Source of the DNA: Nocardia sp. NRRL S-836 | Lineage (GTDB): Bacteria > Actinomycetota > Actinomycetes > Mycobacteriales > Pseudonocardiaceae | Direction: 5' to 3' | DNA: 64,000 nucleotides | NCBI RefSeq assembly: GCF_001279525.1 | Contig: NZ_LGDY01000025.1 | Location: 1-64,000 of the forward strand | Part shown: positions 44,143-53,900 of the stretch, one piece after another | Position numbering within the stretch: position 1 is the first letter of the stretch | Layout: the number at the start of each line of letters is the position of its first letter | The notes under the pieces: generated by a model | What the model was told of the DNA's origin: nothing | Database searches by the model: none | What the model saw: the letters and a program-made list of their open reading frames with translations, nothing else | Made by a program: the position numbers and the translations under genes

Positions 44143-46691
44143 CAGAACACGCCTCCGTTGCCGAAGTGGTTGTGCGCCTCGCCGGACTCCCGGTCCTCGC
44201 AGTAGTACTTCACGAACTCCGCGAACCGCTCGCGCGGCACGTCGGCGAAGCACTCCGGCAGCGGCGGCGGGTAGCCGATGTCCTCCCCCACGGTCGCGCG
44301 CAGCCGTTCGAAGAGCTCGTGGCGGAACTCCAGGTACAGCCGGTAGGACGGCGTCTTGTAGGAGTGGATCGGGGTGAAGTCCACGACCCGCATCTCGTCC
44401 TTGATCTCGGCGATCCGGCGGCCGAGCCGGTCGGCCAGGTCGGCGCCGAAGAACGCGGTCACCGCGTCGTCGTCGAGCAGGGACGGGGTGAGCAGGACGG
44501 GCAGGATCGTGTTCTTCGGCGTGAAGTCCTTGATGGAGAACTCCCACGCCTGCACCGCTTCTTCCTCGGTGAGGTCGGCGGTCTGCGCCTCCGTCTCCGG
44601 GCGGATGTCGCGCATCACGATGATGCCGTCGGAACCGTAGGCGCGGCCGGTGATCACCTCGTCGATGGCGTGGTTGACCCGGCGCGGGTTGATCTCGACC
44701 TTCGACAGCGGCGCGTAGGTGATGTCGTAACCGGAGCCGCGGACCTTGATGCCGAAGTCCCAGTCGTCGGACAGGTGGTTGACGAACCGGCCGTTGTGCA
44801 GCTGGTAGCAGATCTCGATGCCGCCGACCCGTTCGTAGGCCTCGCGTTCGACCGCGAACCCCTTGCCGTCCGGGAAGCCGCCGAACAACGCGAACGTGAC
44901 GGCGCGGCACCGGAGCGTGCGCTGGATGGCGTCCCACAACCGTGGCCGGCCGACGAAGTGCTCGGGGTTGTAGTAGTAGTCGCACACGCCGATCGCGGCT
45001 TTGTCGTGCTCCATCACGGCGAACAACTCGGCGAGCCACCGGCGGTCGACGCGGCAGTCGGCGTCGGCGGAGACCAGGTAGAACCGCTCACCGGGCTCCT
45101 GCCGGGCACGGCTGCGTTGTGCGGCGTAGTCCATGCCGGCCTTGCGCGCGCAGGCGACGCCCTGCTCTGGTTCGGAGATCACGTGCAGCGCGAGGTCGGG
45201 GTGCTCGGCGGCGAAGCGGTGGGCGATGGCGACCGTGTCATCGGTGGAGTTGTTGTCCACCAGCACGATCTCGTACCGGTCGCGGTCGATGCCGTCCTGC
45301 TCGTGCAGGCTGGTGAGCACGGCGTCGAGGTTGGCCGCCTCGTTGTAGACGGGCAGGACGACGCTGAGTCTGACGTCCGCGCCCATGGCGGGCGGGAACA
45401 GCCGGTCGACCAGCTCGTTCGCCGCGGTCCGGCTGTGCACGCCGAGCTCCTGGTTGTGCGCCACCACTTCCGCCCTCCTCCGCGCGTCGGTCATCAGCTC
45501 GTGCACTTGCCTTGCGAACTCTTCGGTCGGCAGGTCGTGGGTCAGGATGTCCAGCACCGGCGCCCTGAAGCCGGGGTAGACCGTGTCGTACAGGGCGTAC
45601 CGGCTGGCCGCGTACGGCACGCCGGCGGCGACGGCCTCGCTGATCGGGTTGCCGTAGCTCTCGTAGTCGTACGACGTCAGGAACGACACGATGTCCGCGT
45701 GCGCCAACAGGTCCCGCACCGAGAACGAGGTGCTGGCCGACTCGGCCTGGGTGAGCGTGCCGCCGAACACCACGCGGCGGGTCAGGCCGAGCTCTTCGGT
45801 GAGCCCGCGCAGCTTCCGCGTCTCCGCGGGGTGTTCGGCCGTGTCGCCCGCGATGAACAGGTGCACGTTCTCCGGCAGCAGCTTGAGCAGGTGCAGGTCC
45901 CGGTCGATGCGCTTCTGCGGGATGATCCGGGTGAACCGCGCGATCAGCTTCGCGTCGTCGGGGATGCCGTGGTGGCGCTTGAAGTCCGCGCGGCCGTTGC
46001 GCTGCGGCGGGCTGAACGTGTTCGGCAGGACGTCGAGGTTGCGCAGGTGCGGCTGCCACTCCAGTGTGCGCCGCCTGGCTTCCTCGTGCAGCGCGAAGTA
46101 GTGGATGTGCGGGGAGTTGCGCATCCGCGGCGTGCCGGGATAGGGGAAGGTGCCGTACTTGCCGGGTTCGCTCTGCCACATCATGTCGTGGTCGCGCCAG
46201 AACACGTAGCGGCCCAGCGCGTGCCGGGCGCCGTAGCGTTCGATCGCCTGGTAGAGCGCCGTGGTGTAGGCGACGTTCTCGGGCAGCGTGCCGTTCTCGA
46301 CCATGACCATCGTGACGCCGCGGTCCTCCCAGGTCCGCTCGATCCTGGCGGCGATCCGGTCGGCGACCTCCCGCACCCGCGGAACCTCGTTGCGCTGCAC
46401 CGCGGCCAGCGTCGCGGCGACGAAGTCCTGGTCGTAGCCGCTGACCTCGGCCAGGCCGTCGACGCGGTCCAGCGTGACCCAGTCCGGCACCTGTTCGCCG
46501 CCGTAGGGCCGGAAGAACAGTCCTTTGTCCGCTTTGACGTCGTACCCGAGGTCGAGGTGGATCCGGTGGCCGCGGCCGGCGAACAGCTCGGCGGTCTTCA
46601 CGAACTCGACCACCACGCCGGACATCGCGGTGGCGTCGAAGGACACTCCCCACAGGACGGCCATGAGCACCCGCTTTGGTCGGAACCCCAT
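44142..46691 (-). CDS. Bifunctional GT4-GT2 glycosyltransferase fusion
   Basis: The 849-residue protein has an N-terminal GT-B/GT4-like half: FSPPQRNGRADFKRHHG, ARFTRIIPQKRID, LFIAGDTAEHPAETRKLRGL, DYESYGNPISEAVAAGVPYA. From about residue 440 there is a GT-A/GT2 half: LSVVLPVYNEAANLDAVLTSL, VDNNSTDDT, and the DxD segment SADADCR. The last 200 residues, after ITGRAYGSDGIIV, are an uncharacterised extension. It is first in the operon with radical SAM and PLP decarboxylase genes. No ribosome site is seen; a -10-like TAGGTT sits nine bases before the ATG, so it may be leaderless. Confidence 0.88.
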   Translation of the reverse strand: MGFRPKRVLMAVLWGVSFDATAMSGVVVEFVKTAELFAGRGHRIHLDLGYDVKADKGLFFRPYGGEQVPDWVTLDRVDGLAEVSGYDQDFVAATLAAVQRNEVPRVREVADRIAARIERTWEDRGVTMVMVENGTLPENVAYTTALYQAIERYGARHALGRYVFWRDHDMMWQSEPGKYGTFPYPGTPRMRNSPHIHYFALHEEARRRTLEWQPHLRNLDVLPNTFSPPQRNGRADFKRHHGIPDDAKLIARFTRIIPQKRIDRDLHLLKLLPENVHLFIAGDTAEHPAETRKLRGLTEELGLTRRVVFGGTLTQAESASTSFSVRDLLAHADIVSFLTSYDYESYGNPISEAVAAGVPYAASRYALYDTVYPGFRAPVLDILTHDLPTEEFARQVHELMTDARRRAEVVAHNQELGVHSRTAANELVDRLFPPAMGADVRLSVVLPVYNEAANLDAVLTSLHEQDGIDRDRYEIVLVDNNSTDDTVAIAHRFAAEHPDLALHVISEPEQGVACARKAGMDYAAQRSRARQEPGERFYLVSADADCRVDRRWLAELFAVMEHDKAAIGVCDYYYNPEHFVGRPRLWDAIQRTLRCRAVTFALFGGFPDGKGFAVEREAYERVGGIEICYQLHNGRFVNHLSDDWDFGIKVRGSGYDITYAPLSKVEINPRRVNHAIDEVITGRAYGSDGIIVMRDIRPETEAQTADLTEEEAVQAWEFSIKDFTPKNTILPVLLTPSLLDDDAVTAFFGADLADRLGRRIAEIKDEMRVVDFTPIHSYKTPSYRLYLEFRHELFERLRATVGEDIGYPPPLPECFADVPRERFAEFVKYYCEDRESGEAHNHFGNGGVF

Positions 46692-46710
46692 CCACGACCG
46701 AACCTAATCC

Positions 46711-46722
46711 GAAAGCGCTCTC
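46711..46722. promoter_or_regulatory. LacI-type operator before the GT/radical SAM/decarboxylase operon
   Basis: GAAAGCGCTCTC has the AGCGCT core of CebR-type boxes with one mismatch between arms. It lies 20 bases upstream of the glycosyltransferase ATG, beside its probable -10. It links the operon to the two LacI regulators at the other end. Confidence 0.5.
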
Positions 46723-46902
46723 CCGACAGTTCGGCGTCTCAGCAGGCAGCCTGAGGAAAGGGTTTCATCGCCGATCTGGCACTGCGCGTGACACGTACTC
46801 GCCATTAACACCCGCTTGGCCCAATCTCGCGGCACCGCCGGTAACGCTGCGCTGCCGTTGTCGATGGTCAGGCGTACCGACCCTGGCAGCGAGGAGCGCG
46901 CA

Positions 46903-47817
46903 GTGATCGAGAACTCGGCCGCCGGCCTGGTGGTGGTGCCCGGCGAGGTGGCGGTGACCGTGACCCGCGAGGAGCACCACCAGGACGCCCTGGCCCGGTA
47001 CGCCGTGCCCGCCGACGTGGCGCGGTACGTGGCCGTGCACCTGACGTGGTGCGTGATCGGCGCGGGCAGACATCGCGGGCAGCGGGGCATCGAGGTGCGG
47101 CTGGACGGGCAGCGGGTCGGTGAGCTGACGTTCCTGATGTCGCAGCGGTACGCGCCGTTGCTCGCACAGGTGGAGTCCGGTGGCGGTGCGGTCGGGTGTG
47201 CGGCCTCGGTGCAGTTGGGGCCGAACGGGTTGCTGCAGGTCGTGCTCCGGCTGCCCCGCGAGGTGCCGCGCGGTGCGGTGGTGCCGGCCGCGAAGCGGAG
47301 GTCGTGGGTCGCTCCGGTGGCGATCGGTGCGGCGAGCGTGCTGACGTTCTTCGTCGCGATCGGTGCGGTCGGGGCGGCGCTGGACCCTCCGGCGCACCAG
47401 GCCCCGCCTCCGGCCGCGGCGCCGGTGACGACGACTTCGGCCGTGGCACCGTCGAGGAGCACCACCACGACCACGACGACGACAACTACCACCACGACGA
47501 CAACGACAACGACGACCACCACCACTCCGCCGGCCGTCGCGCAGCCGAAGCCCGAGCCGAATCCGCAGCCGCAGACGCAGGTCCAGGCGCAGACCCAGGC
47601 GGCCCCGGTGCCCGCGCCCCGGCCGGAACCGGAACCGGCACCCACCCCGCAGCCGAGTTGCGACCCGAACTACAGCGGGTGCGTGCCGATCGCGTCCGAT
47701 GTGGACTGTGCGGGCGGCAGCGGGAACGGGCCCGCCTACGTCGTGGGACCGATCCGGGTCATCGGCAGCGACATCTACGGGTTGGACAGCGACCACGACG
47801 GCATCGCCTGCGAGTGA
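46903..47817 (+). CDS. Membrane-anchored protein with Excalibur-like C-terminus
   Basis: The 304-residue protein starts at GTG 46903, after GAGGAG. The N-terminal about 130 residues are a soluble domain of unknown type; one membrane helix lies near residues 140-165. A run of 22 threonines (47461-47526) and a Pro/Gln-rich spacer lead to a C-terminal domain with CDPNYSGCVP, DVDCAGGSGNGPAYV and LDSDHDGIACE. This is the calcium-binding Excalibur-type ending of extracellular actinobacterial proteins. It is divergent from the glycosyltransferase operon. Confidence 0.82.
   Translation: MIENSAAGLVVVPGEVAVTVTREEHHQDALARYAVPADVARYVAVHLTWCVIGAGRHRGQRGIEVRLDGQRVGELTFLMSQRYAPLLAQVESGGGAVGCAASVQLGPNGLLQVVLRLPREVPRGAVVPAAKRRSWVAPVAIGAASVLTFFVAIGAVGAALDPPAHQAPPPAAAPVTTTSAVAPSRSTTTTTTTTTTTTTTTTTTTTTTPPAVAQPKPEPNPQPQTQVQAQTQAAPVPAPRPEPEPAPTPQPSCDPNYSGCVPIASDVDCAGGSGNGPAYVVGPIRVIGSDIYGLDSDHDGIACE
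47461..47526 (+). repeat. Poly-threonine codon tract
   Basis: Twenty-two consecutive Thr codons use a mixture of ACC, ACG, ACA and ACT. The codon mixture argues for selection on the protein (a rigid, probably O-glycosylated stalk) rather than simple slippage. Confidence 0.85.
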
Positions 47818-47937
47818 GCGGGGCAGCCGGACGACCTCGACGAGGAGCAACGGGAGCCGGGCGGCGAGGCCGCAGCCGCGTTCGACCGTGCCTACGGCCT
47901 CGTTCCCGACCCCCCGGGTTGTACCGCCGGCGGAGTT

Positions 47938-48714
47938 CTATCCCTGCTCGTACGGCGTGAGCTCGCCCGCCTCGACCTTGAACGGCAGGTGGTTGCCGGC
48001 GGGCGGCAGCGGGCAGGTGGCGAAGGCCGTGAACGCGCAGGGCAGGTTCTCGGCCCGGTTGAAGTCCAGCACCACCTTGCCGTCGACCGGCTTGGCCGAG
48101 ATCTCCCGGTTCGCCGCGTAGGTCGTGACGCCGCTGGTCTCGTCGGTGAACAGGATCGTGATGCCACCGTTGACGCCGTTGAACGCCGTCAGCGTGTGCT
48201 CGGTGCCGTTGTGCGTGAACCGCACACGCCCCGGTGCCTCGTACACGTGGCTAAGCCCCTCCACGACCGCACCGACAGTCGTCGGCACAGGGGTGTCGAA
48301 CGGCTCGTAGACGCCTTCGAGCACCCATTCCTCGCTGGGCTCGTACGACGGGACGCCCCGGAAGTTCTTCAGCACCTCGGCCTTCGGGTCGTGGACGCGG
48401 ATCAGGTACCCGCCGCGCCTGGCGATCTCGATGTCCACCTCACCGGCACGGACCCGCGTGCCGGGGCCGCTCTGGACCAGCTTGAAGCTCGTGGGTTCGG
48501 TGATCGCCACACCGTCGTGCGTGACGTCCGCACCCTGCGGGTCGAAGTGCGCCTCTTCGTCGTCCTGCCACCACAAGCCCGGGATGCCGTCATAGGCGCG
48601 TGGCTTGGTCTCCAGCCAATCGAGCGAGACCAGCGCCAGCCATCCGTACGGATCGGCCAGGCCGCGTTCCCGTTCCGTCTTCCACGTCTGCCAGTCTTCC
48701 GCGAAGCCGCTCAT
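47938..48714 (-). CDS. DUF1684 family protein
   Basis: The 258-residue soluble protein begins MSGFAEDWQTWKTERERGLADPYGWLALVSLDWLE and contains FRGVPSYEPSEEWVLEG, GRVRFTHNGTEHTL, LFTDETSG, and the late block LDFNRAENLPCAFTAFATCPLPPAGNHL. All are typical of DUF1684, a family of unknown function with conserved Asn/Pro/Cys residues. It is transcribed away from the tRNA array, which lies just upstream on the same strand. Confidence 0.9.
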   Translation of the reverse strand: MSGFAEDWQTWKTERERGLADPYGWLALVSLDWLETKPRAYDGIPGLWWQDDEEAHFDPQGADVTHDGVAITEPTSFKLVQSGPGTRVRAGEVDIEIARRGGYLIRVHDPKAEVLKNFRGVPSYEPSEEWVLEGVYEPFDTPVPTTVGAVVEGLSHVYEAPGRVRFTHNGTEHTLTAFNGVNGGITILFTDETSGVTTYAANREISAKPVDGKVVLDFNRAENLPCAFTAFATCPLPPAGNHLPFKVEAGELTPYEQG

Positions 48715-48791
48715 GTCTGAGCAAACGATCGGCGCGCTCGGTCACTTCCCTGTTCCAGTTCGTGGGAACACCCAGCTCCCACCGGATCGAG

Positions 48792-48860
48792 TCGCGCGTC
48801 CTGGTGTCGAACCAGGCACCCCAGGCTCATGAGGCCTGGGTGACCACCGGATCCCGCGCG
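48792..48860 (-). tRNA. tRNA-Met(CAT)-like gene with shortened D-arm
   Basis: The 69-base cloverleaf has a 6/7-paired acceptor (CGCGCGG with ACGCGCG), anticodon arm CAGGC-CTCATGA-GCCTG (anticodon CAT), five-base variable loop and a perfect T-arm CCTGG-TTCGACA-CCAGG. Only 15 bases separate acceptor and anticodon stem, so the D-arm is reduced. It starts immediately after the encoded CCA of the His tRNA. It may be a degenerate or non-canonical Met/Ile2 tRNA. Confidence 0.45.
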
Positions 48861-48937
48861 TGGGGTGACCGACCGGACTCGCACCGGCTTCGACCAGGAC
48901 CACAACCTGGCGCCTCGACTGCTTCGGCTTCGGTCAC
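48861..48937 (-). tRNA. tRNA-His(GTG), CCA encoded
   Basis: Acceptor GTGACCG pairs with CGGTCAC, followed by C73 and an encoded CCA (48861-48863). The D-arm has a GCC/GGC stem; the anticodon arm is CCAGG-TTGTGGT-CCTGG (anticodon GTG). The T-loop reads TGCGAGT, so position 55 is G instead of the nearly universal T, and the base before G1 is T rather than the G-1 usual for tRNA-His. Folding is good, but these deviations cast doubt on normal function. Confidence 0.7.
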
Positions 48938-48939
48938 AG

Positions 48940-49012
48940 CTGCCCGTCGAGGACTCGAACCTCGATCTCCGCGTCCAGAGCGCGGCGTCCGTGCCTATTG
49001 GACCAACGGGCA
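48940..49012 (-). tRNA. tRNA-Gln(CTG)
   Basis: The 73-base cloverleaf has acceptor TGCCCGT/ACGGGCA with G73, D-stem GTCC/GGAC with GG in the loop, anticodon arm CCGCG-CTCTGGA-CGCGG (anticodon CTG), and T-arm CGAGG-TTCGAGT-CCTCG. CCA is not encoded. It begins three bases after the terminator of the small upstream unit and is two bases from the His tRNA. Confidence 0.9.
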
Positions 49013-49015
49013 TTG

Positions 49016-49049
49016 AAAAAGCCGCTCGTCGCGGTGGCGACGGGCGGCT
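49016..49049 (-). terminator. Intrinsic terminator on the minus strand
   Basis: Read on the minus strand, GAGCCGCCCGTCGC pairs (one mismatch) with GCGACGAGCGGC across a four-base loop and is followed by TTTTTC. It ends the small unit containing the 16-codon frame and separates it from tRNA-Gln. Confidence 0.8.
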
Positions 49050-49067
49050 CCCCGGTTCAGCTGACGC

Positions 49068-49118
49068 TCAGGTCAGGTCGGGGAGCTCCGGCGGCTGGTG
49101 CATGTGCTGGTGCTGCAT
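49068..49118 (-). CDS. Possible 16-residue peptide gene
   Basis: ATG 49118 follows GGGGAGG at eight bases and opens MQHQHMHQPPELPDLT with a TGA stop. An intrinsic terminator lies 19 bases downstream. A -35-like TTGACC lies near 49172-49177 on the minus strand, with CAGAGT 18 bases on as a weak -10. So promoter, strong ribosome site, tiny frame and terminator line up in about 160 bases. Nothing similar is recognised. It could also be the leader of a small RNA. Confidence 0.4.
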   Translation of the reverse strand: MQHQHMHQPPELPDLT

Positions 49119-49204
49119 CACAACCGCCTCCCCTCGGGTTCGTTGCCACAACTCTGCCGCGCGCCACTCGTCCGGGTCAACGCATTTACCGAATCTATGA
49201 AAAA

Positions 49205-49270
49205 GTTTGCAAGATTAGGGCCAGATCTCAAGTAATCCTCATGGCGACTTGCGGAAAACTTTTGCAACGA
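49205..49270 (+). promoter_or_regulatory. TTGCAA-type operator repeats before the alpha-glucosidase gene
   Basis: The AT-rich region has GTTTGCAAG (49205-49213) and, at 49247-49270, CTTGCGGAAAACTTTTGCAA. Repeated TTGC/TTGCAA elements are typical of MalR/AglR LacI-type sites before maltose genes in actinomycetes. No such regulator is adjacent. Confidence 0.4.
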
Positions 49271-49310
49271 CTTTCCTGGACCGCTGACACACCCCACGGA
49301 AGGCAAGGAC

Positions 49311-50864
<1,554 letters not shown>

Positions 50865-50955
50865 CCTGTCTGTTTCCTGAGTTCACCGAAAATTGTCAGA
50901 CCTCCTGAGTACGGTCCCGGACATCAACTCCGAATCGGACTCAGGGGGTACGGCA

Positions 50956-53900
50956 GTGCGCAGGTGGGAGCTCGTCTCCGGCGGCTCGGCGAAGTTCTGG
51001 GAGGTCGAGCGGGACGGTGCCGCGGTGACCGTCCGCTTCGGACGGCTCGGCGCCGCCGGCCAGACCCAGACCAAGGAGCTGGCGTCGGCGGAGGCCGCCA
51101 CGGCGCACGTCGCGAAGCTGGTGGCGGAGAAGGAGAAGAAGGGCTACCGCTCCACGACGGCACCCGCCTCCGGCTCGGCCACCCCCGCCCCCGCGGCTCA
51201 GCCTGCGGCCACCCAGTCGGCCGCCGCTTCCGTCGCGACGCAGGCCGCCACGGCACAGCCCACCGCCCAGCCCGGCACCGCCCAGCCCGCCGCTTCCGGC
51301 GCCGCGCAGGCGACCACGGCACAGCCCACCGCCCAGCCGGACGCCGCCCAGCCAGGCACCGCTGCTCTCGCGCAGACCACCGCCCAGCCCGCCCCCACGG
51401 CACAGCCCGGCGCCACCCAACCGGCCGCCGCCTCCGCGGCTCCCGTCTCCCCGCACCCACCGGTCGTCGACGAAGACACCTGGACCATGCCCAAGGCGTG
51501 GCTGCGCGAGGTCGTCCGGCAGCGCGGCTTCGAGCCGCCACCGGTGTTCTCGCTCGACCCCGAACTGGCGGAGACGGGCCGTGGCCGCACGACCAAGCAG
51601 GCCGCCACCCTCGACCGCCTGCTCGCCGCGCCGGAGTCCGACCCCGACCTGGTCGCGGCCGCACGCGACCACCTCGCGGGCCGGGCGAACCCCGTCGGCG
51701 CGGCCGCGATCGCGGTCATGACGGCCAGGGACGTGGCGACGTTGCACCACTGGATCGCCGACCACGGGCTGGCGTTCGCGGTGACGGCGCTGGTGGAGAG
51801 CATCGGCATGTTCGCCGGTGCCAAGTGGCTCCCGCAGACGAGGACCAGCAGCGAACCGCACCTGTACCGCTACGGCGCCGCCGTGGACGTGCGGCAGGAC
51901 AGCTCGCAGGCCCAGGTGCTCACGGCGGCCCGGTACGCGCTGGCCGTCGCGGACGACGCCGAGCGCGAGCAGGCGGAGACCGCGCTCGGGCAGCTCGACA
52001 CGCCCGACTCGGCACTGCTGCGGGCGTTCCTGGTGCCGTGGCGGGACGACTGGTTCGACGAGGCCTGTGAGGTGCGGTCCCCGTCGAGCCGGTTCTGGAT
52101 GCGGGCGTGCAGCGCCAGCACCCCGGAGCAGTTCGACCGGACGCCGTCGTTGATGAACAACGGGGCGGCCGTCCTGTACACCGCGGTGTACGTGCTGGGG
52201 CCGGCCGTCGTGCCGTTGCTCGTCAGCGACCTCGACCACTCCTACCAGCTGTCGGACCGGCGCAAGAAGGTGTTGAAGGTGCTCGCCGCGCTGCCGACCG
52301 ACGAGGCGTTCACAGCCCTGCTCGACCGGCTGAGCACCAAGTACGTGCGGCCGGTGCTGTTGTCGGCGATGGCGGCGTTCCCCGCGCGGGCGGCCCGGCT
52401 GCTGGGCGAGCGGGCGGCCAGCGACGCGGACACCCGCCAGTTGCTCAGCGTGCACCTGAAGACGCACCCGCACCTGCCGGCTCCCGAGGGCTTCTCCCCC
52501 ACCGACGACGACCTGGTGCCGGAGGCCGCCGCGGACGCGTTGCCGCCGGTGCTGGCCACGCCGCCATGGGTGCACCGCAAACCGCCGGTCAAGGCCGTGG
52601 TGGTGGCGGACCTGCCGGTGCCGGAGCCGTCGATCGTCTGGCGGCAGGGCGAACGCGAGGAGTGGCTCAACCGCGACTACTGGAACAGCCGCACCTCCTG
52701 GCAGGACCTCATGGCGGAGTTCCAGGCCGGCCGCCACGGGTACCGCACGCGTGACCTGTTCGCGGTGGCGCCCGAGGACGAGGTGCGCCACCTGCTGGCC
52801 GACTGGCGGCCGCACGTGAGCTGGGGCGCCGACATCACCGGCAAGATGCTGGCGGCCCGGTTCGGGTTCGACGCGTTGCGGCCGTTGTTGCGGATGGTCG
52901 AGGCGAGCTCGACCAACGCGGTGGTCGTGCTCCCGTTCGCCACGCCGGAGGTCGCCGCGCTGATGGCGGACTGGTTCGTGCGGCTCAAGCAGGTGCGCAA
53001 GGTCGCGCTGGAGTGGCTGGCCCGGCACCGCGAGACGGCCGCGCGGTTCCTGGTCCCCGCCGCACTGGGCAAGCCGGGTGCGCAGCGCCGCAACGCCGAG
53101 GCGGCGCTCCGCCAGCTGCACGCGATGGGGGTGGACGTGCTGGCCGCGGCGCCGGAGGCGGCGGTGGATGGGCTGCGCACGCTGCTGTCCGTCGACCCGG
53201 TCGACGTGCTGCCCGCGAAGCTGCCGGTGCTCGGCGAGTGGGCCGACACCCGCCTGCTCCCCCAGGTCCTGCTGAGCGACCGCACGTCCGCGCTGTCGCC
53301 GGAGGCGGCGAGCTCCCTGCTGATGACCGCCGCGCTGTCCAAGCCCGGCGAGGTCTACGCGGGCCTGCCGCCGGCCCGCGAGGCACTGGACCGCGAGTCG
53401 CTGGCGGCGTTCGCGTGGGCGGTCTTCGAGCGCTGGCAGGAGATCGGCGCGCCCTCGAAGGAGGGCTGGGCGCTGAGCGCACTGGGCTGGTTCGGCGACG
53501 ACACCACCGTCCGCGCGCTGTCCCCGCTGATCCGCAGCTGGCCGGGTGAGAGCCAGCACGCGAAGGCTGTGGCCGCGCTGGACGTGCTCGCCGACATCGG
53601 CACCGAGGTCGCCCTCTCGCACCTCAACGGCATCGCGGAGAAGGTCAAGTTCAAAGGCCTCAAGACCCGAGCCCAGGAAAAGGTCTCCCAGATCGCCGCC
53701 GAACTGGGCCTGTCCCGCGACCAGCTCGCCGACCGCCTCGTCCCACGCCTCGGACTCGACGACGAGGCATCACTGGTCATCGACTACGGACCGCGCCAGT
53801 TCCGCGTCGGCTTCGACGAACAACTCAAACCCTATGTGCTGGACCCGGATGGCAAGCGGCGCAAGGACCTGCCGAAGCCCGGCGCCAAGGACGACCAGGA

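Noticed and set aside
42757..45039. Long open frame continuing upstream of the radical SAM gene
   Set aside because: The part before 44142 is the antisense-frame shadow of the glycosyltransferase gene; the family start MDREPRVWPA and the TGATG junction fix the true start at 44142.
44166..46754. 862-codon open frame on the plus strand
   Set aside because: Shadow of the GT4-GT2 gene; the minus strand carries all recognisable motifs.
47461..47526. Simple microsatellite slippage tract
   Set aside because: All four Thr codons are mixed, so it is not a pure trinucleotide repeat.
48715..48791. Fourth tRNA after the Met-like gene
   Set aside because: A partial acceptor-like pairing can be drawn, but no T-arm or proper anticodon arm exists; the stretch is more likely the promoter of the DUF1684 gene.
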